Source: Amphimedon queenslandica (Eukaryota > Porifera > Demospongiae > Haplosclerida > Niphatidae). Taken from it: a DNA stretch of 64,000 bases. The stretch spans positions 103,649 to 167,648 of the forward strand of contig NW_003546435.1 in NCBI RefSeq assembly GCF_000090795.2. Reading direction: 5' to 3'. A model generated the notes under the pieces. It was not told where the DNA came from. It saw only the letters and a list, made by a program, of their open reading frames with translations, and did not search any database. The translations under genes and the position numbers were made by a program. Of the stretch, positions 35,601 through 46,331 are shown one piece after another. The stretch's first letter is position 1; each line of letters opens with the position of its first letter.

Positions 35601-38600
35601 ACAAATTTATAGGATTACAAAAGAACATATCAATACCATTACTAGCCAGTTAACTAAAGCAATGTATTACCTGTTCCCTGTGTTTCTTTCCTAGCTTAAA
35701 TGTTTATTGTTTCGGAGAAAAAGGTACAAAAACTTTGTCACTTTCACAGCACAAAATTTGAGTTTCTGGAAAAGATCTATGAGCTACAAGTCTGACAATA
35801 CCCTAGTTACATGCAACTCAAAGTGCTTGATTGTCCTATGCTTGTTACTTTGTTGTAAAACAAGAGACATTTTAGTGAAAGGTACAGAACATCAGAAAAG
35901 AGGTCCCGCTTGATATCCACTGTTAGTAATGAATGAAACAGTTTGTTACTTTTGAGTAACTGTATGAAATTTGGATTGATAAATATAGAAGTAGTAAGGT
36001 ATTTTATGCATATTTTTGTTGATTTTTTGCAACTACTGGGACTAAGTTATGAACAGAGAAAAGTGGACCTCTCCCATTGCTAAGGAGAAATTAGGATGCA
36101 GGAAGTGATAACTTCGCCCTCTATTAGTTTATACAGGCTGCCCATGCAGTTTCCAATCCCTTTATAATCTATTATCTATGAATTTAATCATAGATAATAG
36201 AGTAAATGAAAGGAATTTGAAACTACCGTTCGCGGCTGGAAATGCTAGTTACAATGTACCTATACCGTATTAATTTTAAGCCAATTTGCTCTAATTAATC
36301 GTATGTAAAATTGAAAATGGCTGGAGAAGTGAAGCAGGTAGGCATGCATTTCATTAGTTTTTGGTTGCATATTGTCTTATTTTGTACAGATAACCCTTCA
36401 GTAATGTAGAGGGACACTCTTCCTACTTGCCCAAGTTGTCTGCTGTGGCAATCATGATGTTTGCAGTTGGAATTCATTGTTAATCAGCACTGTCAATCAT
36501 TAATCACCATATTACATGTTTAATTGTATATTTTCTGTAATTTATAATCTATAATGATTGAAAGTGTGCCAGTAACCTTCAGTATGTTCTAAGCAATTAG
36601 AATAGTGTGATAGTTGATGTCACAGACCGTTTAGTTTTTAAGTTAAGGGTACAAAACAAACCTCTCAAACTTAACAGTAAATTGATCATTACAGATAGAC
36701 GAAATCATATTTTCAATTGAAACAAAGTAGGTGACCTCCACTAACCTCCACCTAGTGATGCTCTATTGAATGATTGAATTAGTTGTTATCATTTGTTTCA
36801 TACTTTCAAGAAAAAGGTACAAAACAAAATGTAGTTGCAATCACTGTCATTTAAGAGCAAAAAATCAGTGTAAGTAATGATGAATGCACTACAGAAGTTG
36901 TCTGGGGGATAGAGACATGTTTCCTCTACTTTATCTCATATAAATCATGACAAACAATGACACTACTGATTAATGACAGCCTTTGACAGGTCACAAACAA
37001 GACGCTTTCTTGCTAAAAGTTGGCAGCCATTGCTAAGAAAAAGGGGTAACCCGCATCCATTGCCTAGCGATGTACAAAGTCAATGTAGCAACACGGAAGT
37101 TTCCAATCCCTTTCATTCACTCTAATATCTATCATTTAATTATGTCCATTTAACCACACCCACCAACAGGAAGTAAATTGGCAGGAAGCAAAAAGTGCAA
37201 TTTTTAAGGCTCATATCTCAGCGAATAATTTTTTAGGACAATGGGAGTTGGAACACATTGTTATGGTCAGGTTATAAAATACATGTAAATACCCAAAAAT
37301 ATTTGGCAGTTACCCTTTAACTGATTAAGTGAAGCTTAGTGGAAGTTTGGAGACACAAAAAAAGCCTCAGAAATCTGCACTACTGCTGCAGAAATGTGAA
37401 GGTGTGGCTCAATCAAGCCATGCTACACCAGCACACACAGTACAACTGATGGTGGTACATGGGCTAATTGGTAAAAAAGCTTTAGTTTTTCTTGACTGTT
37501 AAACAGTTTAGCATACATTTGTTAGGCTCTGTTTATTGCATACAAACTTTCATTGAGTCCCAGATACTTAAAGACTCTGGTCGCTAATTTTGGAGAAGAG
37601 AGCTTCGTGTAAACTCACAAAGTATGATTGTTTGGGTTATCATATCTTAAAAACGAAAATGATTGGGGCAATTCCTTTCATATTAATGAAAGACGAGGTT
37701 TTGTTTAATTGTTTAATGTATCCTGCTGGCCTTTTTAACTACGAAAGAGCTATAAAGTATAAAGGAATAAACTACACTTGGCTATACTGCCAGCTTCTTT
37801 TTCCATGGAAAAGCAATTGATGGGGAATAACTTTTTCCAGCCCCCAGAACTAGACAAGAAAGCAGTGTTGGCTCAAAAACCAATTTCAAGAGAACACATA
37901 CAGAGACAGGATGACCATTTTACCCTCGCATTACGCCTACGCATGGCTCAGGTAATTAGTAAAATTAACAAAAAGTACATTTACAATTAAGTTACAAAGT
38001 TCTGTCATCTACTCTTGGTCATTAAAACAGATGTGCAAATGGTATCTTTACTATTTATATCATTTTCTTCAATACTTAATTCAACTTAAAAATATTTTAC
38101 TTTTTGCCTCACATGATTAACCAATATGAACATACAACGTACACTTTTAAAATGTAAATCTGCTTTTAAAATACATGTTACACAGTTATGACAGAGAATA
38201 ATATAAAAGTAGATTAGATACATGTACGTTTATACTGTAGTAATTTATAGACAAAAATTAATTTAGCTAAATGATTAACAAGGTGATCAGTAATTTACAA
38301 ATCAAAGATTGCCACTACCTGCCACGAAGTATGAAAACTCACTAATAAAAAGCTGGATTCGAAAAAAGATATCTTTCAGCGTCAGGATGAATTCATTATT
38401 TCATGCAAAGCAATTGATATGACATATAAAATTGAATGCAGTGAAAGGCAAGTTTTTCTTAATGGTTAGCTACATGTACATAAACATTGTGCCTATATAA
38501 ACTGTCGCTCTAAAGGCTTTAAGCTACAGTGTATGTTGGGAAAAACTAAATGGAAGTGGTTATTTAGGAAGGGTACATGCAAGTATTGCATAAACTTTAT

Positions 38601-39548
38601 GAAATGAACCTCCTAAACACAGGCATTAAATAGAAATACGATGCTATGCAGTATGCAGTATAATGATAATGCACACATAAATTTGCAAAATATTTGGGCC
38701 AGAACTTTTTAGCTATACGGTACTTGTTTGTTTTAGTGAGGCCTATCATGCTGTTCCAGTCTACATTTTTGGAGGCTGTATTTTCACACGACATGGCTTT
38801 TGCGGATTTTATTTGTGCAACTTTACTATGCCTTTTACTTTAAATTGGCCAATAAATTGTTTACCAAATTTTGAGGATAAAATACCTGCGATTTTTCCAA
38901 ATCTGCAATATTAGCACAAATTTTGGGCAATAGAAATTTCTAGCTATACGGTACCAGATACTTGAATAGTCTAGGGAAAGCTAGCTAGATTTGAATCAAG
39001 GCCTTCTCTTTCAGTTGCTGTTCTAGTGTCATATATGGTAGGTAGACTAGTAAAATCTATGGGGCAAACATTTAGAGTTTGCTTTTTTAACTTAATATTT
39101 AAAATTCATGGATGAAATGTTTGTGAACCATATATTGAATGTACGTGTAAATACATCAACAGTCAACACTCTGAAAATTCAATATTTTGTGTCCCTTCTT
39201 TTAACTACAAAAACTAAAAAATGCGTAGATATTATATATATATTTTGGTACCACACAATCAGACGACACTATGTCTTAAACACATGACACGTGATATACG
39301 TGTAGATGTACAAAAAATGTCGGTAAATGTACATGCTGCCTGGCGTTATGATGAAAAATTAAAAAGTATTATGACTATGAATGTTAGTGTAGAATGCATA
39401 TACATGTACATGTATATTATGAATATAGGTACACAGTACACACATTGGGAATAATACCTGTAGAAAGCATTCTACGAGGAAACCTGGGGCTCTCCTTCAA
39501 ATCAGCCATTTCTAGTTCCACTATACAGTCCGTGTCTACTAAGGTCAT
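29648..39548 (-). CDS. SLC4-family bicarbonate transporter
   Basis: Seventeen exons (39458-39548, 34240-34298, 33779-34189, 33573-33708, 33421-33516, 32545-32617, 32423-32492, 32018-32367, 31808-31967, 31408-31760, 31169-31373, 30836-31108, 30575-30787, 30240-30531, 30021-30190, 29794-29967, 29648-29731) add to 1,069 residues with matching phases. SLC4 proteins move HCO3-/CO3 2- with Na+ or in exchange for Cl- across the plasma membrane. Marks: cytosolic domain ESLEWKETARWIKFEEDVEQ and RPHVSALAFHSL, membrane domain AFGGLMGEVTHNLIGG, VQPLSILAFTGPLLLFEE, NTALWSVFLCLAVFFIAVLL then RKFRQSQF, FLYLSYASFSGIQL with KLFFMPPKHHPD, and an acidic tail LDSEEDHPDEASDED. A cysteine-rich loop with N-glycosylation motifs (30980-31080) matches the extracellular loop of the Na-bicarbonate group. 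That NTALLS-type motif favours the Na-coupled branch, not the anion exchangers, but the assignment is not certain. Confidence 0.93.
32675..33393. repeat. Nested terminal-inverted-repeat element in an SLC4 intron
   Basis: The outer arms (from about 32675 and to about 33393) contain GGGTATGGATTGGAAACA and its complement TGTTTCCAATCCATACCC and extend about 100 bp, with TGTTATGTAAACAATAAACA facing TGTTTATTGTTTACATAACA. A second, inner palindrome of about 60 bp per arm (CATCTACTGAATGGTACAAC near 32824; inverted near 33000) sits inside. No coding content; fully intronic between SLC4 exons 32545-32617 and 33421-33516. Confidence 0.75.
34526..34735. repeat. Terminal-inverted-repeat element, family A
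   Basis: Ends TACCGTATAGCGGGAAA and TTTCCCACTATACGGTA are inverted copies with one indel. The interior has TTGGCGGATTTTAATTTGGC and GTGGCCACGTGCCATTGAGC. 210 bp, in SLC4 intron 1. The best preserved member of the window's most frequent MITE family. Confidence 0.85.
35467..36180. repeat. Inverted-repeat unit 1 inside the composite element
   Basis: Left end TAGATAATAGAGTATAAAGG and GGGATTGGTAACTGCGTAGG; right end, inverted, TGCAGTTTCCAATCCC and TATAATCTATTATCTA. The unit is about 710 bp. The word ATTTAATCA occurs just outside both ends, as a target duplication would. Confidence 0.6.
36187..37132. repeat. Inverted-repeat unit 2 inside the composite element
   Basis: Left end TAGATAATAGAGTAAATGAA and GGAATTTGAAACT; right end, inverted, AGTTTCCAATCCCTTTCATT and CACTCTAATATCTATC. 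The unit is about 945 bp and lies directly after unit 1, so unit 1's right end and unit 2's left end form a local palindrome (36147-36230). Confidence 0.6.
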
Positions 39549-39681
39549 GATGATAATTATTTAGATCTACAAAAAATCAGGTGAGTCAAAGTTGATTGTC
39601 TAAGCAGCTGAGCATGCATTCTTACGTCACGGCAGTGACGGCACAAGAAGGCAAGGCTAGCTAGGGTGCGGTTGACAAAAG
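39549..39681. promoter_or_regulatory. Bidirectional promoter of SLC4 and MCRS1
   Basis: 133 bp separate the two divergent start codons. It holds TTACGTCACGGCAGTGACGG (39625-39644), two facing ATF/CREB-like half-sites. No TATA box is evident. Shared promoter use is inferred from spacing. Confidence 0.5.
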
Positions 39682-42600
39682 ATGGAGTCTCATAGTTTCT
39701 CACCTGGAGTCCCTGATACTTATGATTTATCCTCGAAGAAAGAAGAAACAGTGAAGAAAGTATATTCAAATGCAATGAAGAAAGGAAGTACTACCGCGAA
39801 GTTGACAAAAACTGAAACTGTTGGCTCTGCTCCTCCCATAAGGACGTCTCAGAGACAAATAAAGCGACCTAAAATGGACGATGAAGTAATTGACTTTGAA
39901 TCTTCTTCACGAGGAAGTACTAGTAAGAAAATGAAAGCTAGCCCGAGCTCAAATATTATACCAAAGAGCTCTACGACAGTGAGTACTGCCATCCCACACA
40001 TCACATTTAAAATAAATTGAATATCTCTGATGAAACTGAGCATTAAGGTGGTGGGTTCTTCATTAAAGTGGAATGTCACCTGCATAAAACCTGTACTAAT
40101 GTTTGCAACTGGGATGAAGATGATTGAAGTATATGGCGTAATGTACATGTATAAACAGATTTGGTAGTTAAAAACGGAATATAGATACCGTATTTCCTTA
40201 AATAAAAGCCCAGGCGTCTATTTCCTAAAATGGTATTTAGATCTTGAAAAAATATATAAAAAATAAAGAAAACTTTGGCCCAGAGCGGGATTTGAACCCG
40301 TGACCTGATGCTTTTGACTTTGGAACTTCAGGCATTATTCACTAGACTACTGACTTACTCCTGGACTACTGTTGCATATTTATAGTTGAATTCTATTGCT
40401 ACCCCGGCGTTTATTCGAATGTGGCTTCTATTTAAGGATATAAGGTATATGGCTAATAATAAACATGGACAGCTAAAAATAAGAATTCACAGAAAAGGAC
40501 TGAGCTTTGTTATCTCTTGATTATCTTCCACAACAACCTTTGATGTCATGATTAGTATCTGAATTTGTCACTTGATTTATCTTTGTCCTAGTTATAAAAC
40601 CATACCATATAGTGCTTTATATTGGCGGCTCTTTATTTTGGTGATTTTGCTGTAATATTGTAATTGGCGGTTTTTAATTGGAAAATTTTGTGGCCACATG
40701 CATTACTGAGCATGCGCATTAATGATTGGCTGTTGTAATATGGGCGATTTTGCTTCCAAACTGCCAATTGCCAAAATAGAACTCCGCCAAATTAAAGTGC
40801 TATACAGTATCAAGTGATACCCCCTTGCATCCTGTTTTAAATTTATTAACAATGTAAACAATGCAAAGGTCTTTGTTCTAGTAGTTTCTAGCTTTTGCAC
40901 ACACTGTAGTGTACTTGGATTTTACAATCAAAAATACTTCCAATAGAGCTCTTGTATTGAATTAATTAAAGGGGGTGGAGCTTAATATTTGGCCGTTTTG
41001 GGTGGCAAGAATGTACATAGTGGAATGGAGAAAAATTCCATTTCACATTAGAGAAAGGTAGGAGATGAAGGTGTTGAGTGCAGGACTCTGTTATATTCTG
41101 CTGCCAAATATGATGTATCTTCAGTAAACAATCCCATTTTGTTTCTATTATGTACATTCATTGCATGTGCATGTGCTGTATAGCCGGAAAATTTGGCGGT
41201 CTAAACTTCAGCAGTTTTGCATCAAATTACCTAAATATAATATTGGCGGTCTCATAATTTGGTGGTGTACTATCTTTTATTTTCTTTAAGCAATGTCAGC
41301 TCTTCTTGAAGCTTCTCCTTGGCAGTCTTTGCCCATAGTCTTGACTGAAATAGTGAGAAATACTTGGAAATTCTGCCATTTTGGCATTTTTAGTATCATC
41401 ATGTGCTCCTGATGGGATCCACCCATCATTGCAATTATTATTAACGGTTATAATATTGGCAGTTTTATTTTGAACTGCCAATGCACCAAATTTAATTCTC
41501 TGCCAAATTTTCATCTATATGTTAATTTCTTGTCACCCAACATGGCAAACAATTTAGATCCTACATCCATTCAAGAACTCTATAATGTGAAATATGCAGG
41601 AAAAAGATAAAAAAAAACAATTGCCTTGCCAACAATATCCAAGATATCAACATCATAATTATGACCTTGTGCTTAATAGAAATTGTGTCTCTTCACCTCC
41701 TCAATTTGTGCATAGAGCAACTTTTCGATAGCCCATAGTTATGACCTTTAGTGTAGCTAAAAACTTGACACATAAGTTTAGTCTGAGATTTTAAGTAACT
41801 GGGTCCTTGGTGGTTTTAAATTTGGCAAATTTGTCATTGAGCAATTGCAAATTAAAAGTTCATCAGTTTTCCCCACTCTATGCAGTATGCAGTATTGTAT
41901 GTGTGCACTGTTTAAGCATCAGTATATATTCATGGTACATGCATACATGCCCCTTCTTAGCATTTATTCTGACCTGTCGCAGATTTAAGTTTAAGCCTAT
42001 ACTATAACAAGTAAATAAAAAACATTAAAAATGGAAAAGTAGTAGGATTAAATTGTAAAAAAGTAAAGAAACAAGAGGGTACTTGCAAAGTGGTGTGATA
42101 ACAAATCCTACACCACTGCATGAAAGATATTACCCAAAAGCATTGTAATTATCCACACAGGCTACTACATGATAAACTATGAAGCCATGTCTTTCATGCA
42201 ATGGTGTAGGATTTGTTATCACACCACTTTGCAAGTACCCTCTTGTTTCTTTACTTTTTTACAATTTAATCCTACTACTTTTCCATTTTTAATGTTTTTT
42301 ATTTACTTGTTTCCATTCTTTTTTCTTAAATTATAAAATTACTTTCTGTTATGATTATGTGGTTATGTTAATCATATTCATGCTAATCACGTGCGCATAA
42401 ATTAAAATGGCGTCAAACCACAANNNNNNNNNNGAGAATCGCTCAGTGAAGGAGAGCTCATATAAGCCATTTATAAGGCTGTACAACGTAAGATAAAAGA
42501 GTTGTGAGTGTTTGAAAATCATAAAAACGGCCGCCATCTTGAAAAATCAACCTCAATCCTACATATAGGCTACCGCCTATATAATAATGTCAAATTAACT

Positions 42601-45600
42601 AAAATTAATGCCATTAATCTTAACATGATGCAACTACAAATTTAACAGAATGTTTCAAATGTAAAAAGTTAAAAAGATTTTTCTCATTATCAATGCAGTG
42701 AGATTTTGTTTTGTATTTACTTTTAGGCTTCAAAATCTGGAACTGCTAGCCAGAAAAAAGTAAAGCCAAAGGTACTTTTATTTGTAGAGTGTTGTTCTAT
42801 ATACTATTCGAATGTGTACATGTAGTTTGTTTCTGCAGCTAAAGATTTAGGTCGATGGCGTCCGCCAGATGATCTCATGTTAATCAGCGCTGTCTTGCAA
42901 GTGAAGAAATGCCATTGTGTACATTTAACTAATTTTTGGCTCTTTTAGACTAATGATTTAGCTGCTGTGCATTTAGGGGTAAAATTTTCATGCAGGTTCA
43001 CTCTCAAAGAAATAGAAGAAAGGTGGCATGCATTACTATATGAACCTCAAATTTCGAAGTGAGAATATTTTTATTGATCTAAACTTTATACTAATTGTGC
43101 TATAATGGTCTAAAGATGTTTTTATTATAGCCTTTCACTGTCAGTGTTTTGTATGAAAAATTAGCACACCTGGGTTGATGCTTTTTGCCATATTATTATT
43201 GTCGCATATGTGGCCCAGTTTGCAGGAGACCTAGATGTACATGTACATTGTGATGCATCTATGTACTGGAATATGAAACATTGATTTAGCACAAAATGTA
43301 CACTATAAATATGAGTCTAATTTTGTTTATTTTATTGAAAACGCTGTGCCATTTGCTTAGAAGTTGATACTGGGAGGTTAATATGTATAGCCCTGATGTC
43401 CTTAAGTGATCTGAGGCCTTATTATTAACCTCAGGTTGTGGTGTGATCTTGCTGTATGGCTGTAGCATAGTTAGTGACTAAAAGCATCCAATTACCCTAT
43501 GGGAAGTTCCTTGCATTATACATGCAAGGAACGACTAGTAACATGCAAGGATAGCAAATCCATGAATTTTCCATGCATGGTACATGCATGGAAAGTGCAT
43601 GTTTCATGCTTATAGTGGTATTACATGCATGTACCATGCATGCACCCAGTATATGCATGCATGCACCATGCATGCACCCAGTATATGCATGCATGCACCA
43701 TGCATGCACGCAGTATATGCATGCATGTACCATGCATGCACGCAGTTTATGCATGCATGCATATAATATATGCAAGCATACACCATGCATGCATATAGTA
43801 TATGCATGCATGATATGTGAATGTACATAGTTTCATACATGTGAATGTACATTTTTCATAGTTATAGAACTAGTACTACTTTTACTAAAATATAGCTGTG
43901 AGAACTAGAAATACACTTAAACTACCTTATACTATAGTTTTACATAGTTTTACATAGTACATAATACCAGAACAAATTGAAATCTATTTCTGCACTAGCA
44001 CTATAGAACTAAACTTATTAAAGACAAGTCCAGAGCAATAGAATAAAAACTAAACTCTAGAACTAGATTATTTTGAACTTTAGTTTTCAGAATTAAAAGA
44101 AATTATAGTACTACAATAACACTATAATTGATATGTACCAAAGTTTTGATACATACATGCATGCATGTACATATCAAAGCATGCATCACGTGCCTATACA
44201 AAATTTAAGCAGGTAGTTATTTTAGGCGCCAATAGGCGGGAGAAAACAAAAAAGGGGCGGATTGTTTATGTTACTTTGAATGGCTTATCTGTTATTGGAC
44301 AATCCTTTGGCTTGGCTAATGTAGCTAGCACTTAAATCAAGATATCTAAATGGTGTCTTTCCACGAACTGAAACCATAAGCAGTTATGATGGTGGAAATA
44401 AAGTGGTAAGCATGTAGTAATGCTGCTATAGTTCCCTAAGATATACATGTATATATACATTAGCAAGATTATCTTTGTTCCTGGATACAGGTAGTAAAGC
44501 AAAAAGATTATCATGAAGACACAGTCTACTGATGTATGGACAGGACAAAAGGAGACTGAAGAGAGAGTTTAATTTTATCTATATTGCTTTAGCTGCCCTT
44601 AACTGAAAACTGACTTTATTTTTCAGTGATAAAGAAGTTAAAGCCATTAAAACAATAAGTGTATACATGTAAATGATGTGTATAGTACATGTGAAGTAAC
44701 TTTTTGACACTATAGTTATTATTAAGAGTTACATGTATAAATAAGTGATTACCGTGGTCTATAAAGAGCATGCAAGGAAATAAATGCAAGGAACATGCAA
44801 GGAATTAACATGCAAGAAACATGCAAGGAAATAATGTGCAAGGAACATGCAAGGTCCTTGCAAGGAACATGCAAGGCTCTTGCAAGGAACGTAAAGTAGT
44901 TTCACGCAAGGCCCTTGCAAGGAACATGCAAGAAAACGTCCCAATTCCTTGCGCATCTCAGTACACGCAAGGAACTGCATGGTAACATGCAGGGAACATG
45001 CAAGGAACATGCAAGGAACTTCCTATAGGGTACTCTTGTAGAGCGAAACTTTATTAGATTTCTAAATTGACAGATTAGTATAATTGTAATTTTATATCTT
45101 ACGGAGCTTTAGTGATACAGCTATTTCACTACATGCTATGAGTATCTGTCCTTTTATTATAAAGAAGTAAAGGGTTTATGAACAAACAATTTTTGTATTG
45201 TGTAGATTGGCTATTGATGCCATAAGAAGCTTACATCCTGGTGTTGTCACAATGGCACTGAACAATGCTCTTTGGAGCCAAGATGAGGAAATATGTCTTT
45301 CTAAAATACCATCTGTGAGTGTTTTCTTTTAAGCAATATTTGTATTACTTTATAGTATAGTCAGACCCAGGCCACTTAAAAACCTTTCAACAGTTGTTAG
45401 CAGATTTTCCTGCTGTGTTTCACCCTTGCAGATCAGCTACTTCGTTACATCATCATTGGGTACTTATGGGGCACTATAATCTGTTGTGTGATCAGCATGG
45501 TAATTATACCTTTTAAGTTTTTAAGGGAATTATGTTTTGCAACTTCTGCCAAGTTTCTAATATGTTAAATTTCATTATGCGAATTCTGTCACATGCCAAG

Positions 45601-46331
45601 TTGGTATTGCATGAAATTTGCCGTAATTGCAACCCTTAAAAAACACTGGTATATGGTACATATCTTGTTATTATCTTCTTTTAGTTGATGTTGTTCCTCC
45701 TGCTGGTAGTGTTGTCAACTTCTCTGATGCAGAAGATCTGCTAAATGATATGGAACTTGTGTAAATATGATGATTATATTTTATCTTATCTGTTGTTCTT
45801 AAATAGGAAATCTCAAGATGTCAAGGAGGAAGCTGTTGCACAGGGTCAGTTTTAAGAATAATGGACATACATAATAATTCTACTTTTATAGAACTTATGA
45901 TATCTGACAGACAAGCAAAAAGGGAAATGCTACAGCTAGAGAAAGAGATGCCAGTTTGGAGTGAAATGTTAAGTGTGGCACCATCTCCTCTTTTTGATGA
46001 AGGTGTGCTAGCTATATTAAAGGGGCGTGTTGTGCAGTTCATGATGAGAGCACATGAAGTTACAATTGGACGGAAGTCAGAGTCTAAACAAGTGACATTT
46101 GACTTGTCACTGGAGGGACCAGCATATAAAATATCTCGTCATCAGGCTACTATCAGACTAAACAGTGATGGCATATTTACAATTAAAAATGAGGGAAGGC
46201 GTCCATTATACATTGGTGGACAAGTAGTTGTTACTGGTGAAACAGCACACCTTCAAGATAATCAAGTATTAGAAGTGGCTACATTCTCGTTACTAGTGCT
46301 ACTAAATAATGACATATCTAATGTACAGTAA
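39682..46331 (+). CDS. MCRS1: Microspherule protein 1 (FHA domain)
   Basis: Nine exons: 39682-39978, 42727-42771, 42826-42900, 42949-43058, 45206-45314, 45361-45499, 45685-45760, 45807-45844, 45892-46331; 442 residues, phases consistent. Human MCRS1 is 462 residues and belongs to the NSL and INO80 chromatin complexes and to spindle and centrosome assemblies. Recognition: DLGRWRPPDDLMLISAVLQ, TNDLAAVHLGVKFSCRFTLK, EIEERWHALLYEPQIS, NFSDAEDLLNDMEL, and the C-terminal FHA domain TIGRKSESKQVTFDLSLEGP then YKISRHQATIRL and NEGRRPLYIGG, keeping the GR and SRH phospho-threonine-binding residues. The N-terminal exon is a basic serine/lysine-rich tail, as in animals generally. Introns 1 (2.75 kb) and 4 (2.15 kb) are stuffed with repeats and intron 1 holds an assembly gap. 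Confidence 0.96.
40188..40446. repeat. Inverted-repeat element with a tRNA-like core
   Basis: Left end TACCGTATTTCCTTAAATAA and right end TTTAAGGATATAAGGTA face each other in MCRS1 intron 1. The core, read on the minus strand, has a consensus B box (GGTTCAAATCC) and an A-box-like TAGTCTAGTGA about 40 bases before it. A related element without the tRNA-like core is at about 24660-25075. The acceptor stem does not pair, so this is not a working tRNA gene. Confidence 0.6.
40603..40810. repeat. Terminal-inverted-repeat element, family A (subfamily with 49159)
   Basis: Begins TACCATATAGTGCTTTA and ends TAAAGTGCTATACAGTA. The interior GTGGCCACATGCATTACTGA and TTGCTTCCAAACTGCCAAT are nearly shared with 49159-49366. 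In MCRS1 intron 1. Confidence 0.8.
42007..42311. mobile_element. Near-perfect palindrome, 123-bp arms, part of a larger element
   Basis: Left arm 42007-42129 and right arm 42189-42311 are almost exact inverted copies (AACAAGTAAATAAAAAACAT facing ATGTTTTTTATTTACTTGTT; GAGGGTACTTGCAAAGTGG facing CCACTTTGCAAGTACCCTC), with a ~60-bp loop. One arm recurs, diverged, at about 61320-61470. Flanking sequence 42434-42590 recurs inverted at 60846-60990. No coding content. Confidence 0.9.
42424..42433. other. Assembly gap of ten N inside a repeat
   Basis: Ten N interrupt the element described at 42007-42590. The related copy at 60846-61510 suggests the true missing length is a few hundred bases. Confidence 0.95.
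43632..43765. repeat. 32-bp tandem minisatellite of ATGCATGC-rich units
   Basis: About four units of a 32-base repeat containing ACCATGCATGCACCCAGT and ATATGCATGCATGC, with few substitutions. Each unit is largely self-complementary. It yields long open frames in several frames on both strands purely because of the repeat. Confidence 0.85.
44769..45020. repeat. Tandem array of ACATGCAAGGA-type units
   Basis: Imperfect units of about 11 to 22 bases (AACATGCAAGGA and CCTTGCAAGGAAC variants) repeat up to the right end of the 43495-45030 element. Confidence 0.8.

Larger units (their letters stand above)
34939..37316. mobile_element. Composite fold-back element in SLC4 intron 1
   Basis: The outer arms of about 180 bp are inverted copies: GGGTAACTGC at the left (34939) and GCAGTTACCC at the right (ending 37315), with the shared words GTGTTCCAACTCCCAT and ATATGAGCCTTCAAAAAT on one side and their complements on the other. 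TTAA-like bases flank both ends. Inside are a ~300-bp palindrome (35125-35430) and two tandem inverted-repeat units (35467-36180 and 36187-37132). No transposase frame is visible, so the element is non-autonomous. A second copy begins near 62809. Confidence 0.75.
43495..45030. mobile_element. TA-flanked fold-back element with internal minisatellites
   Basis: The ends are 23-bp inverted repeats with one mismatch, CCCTATGGGAAGTTCCTTGC at the left and GCAAGGAACTTCCTATAGGG at the right. A TA dinucleotide lies directly outside each end, as a Tc1/mariner-like target duplication. Both ends lead into arrays of ATGCAAGGAAC-type words (43517-43555 and 44769-45020). A 32-bp tandem repeat (43632-43765) lies near the left end. 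It fills most of MCRS1 intron 4; no transposase frame. Confidence 0.85.

Noticed and set aside
37590-37990. Separate gene inside SLC4 intron 1
   Set aside because: Two frames with no shared splice model; the only notable part is a dispersed segment also seen at 46470. Kept as a finding, not a gene.
40270-40350. Functional tRNA gene on the minus strand
   Set aside because: A and B boxes are present but the acceptor stem does not pair and the anticodon loop is far too long.
43632-43765. CRISPR-like array
   Set aside because: The repeats are directly adjacent with no unique spacers, in a eukaryotic intron.
43573-43852. Overlapping MHACT-type open frames on both strands
   Set aside because: They are produced by the ATGCATGC-rich 32-bp tandem repeat in all frames.
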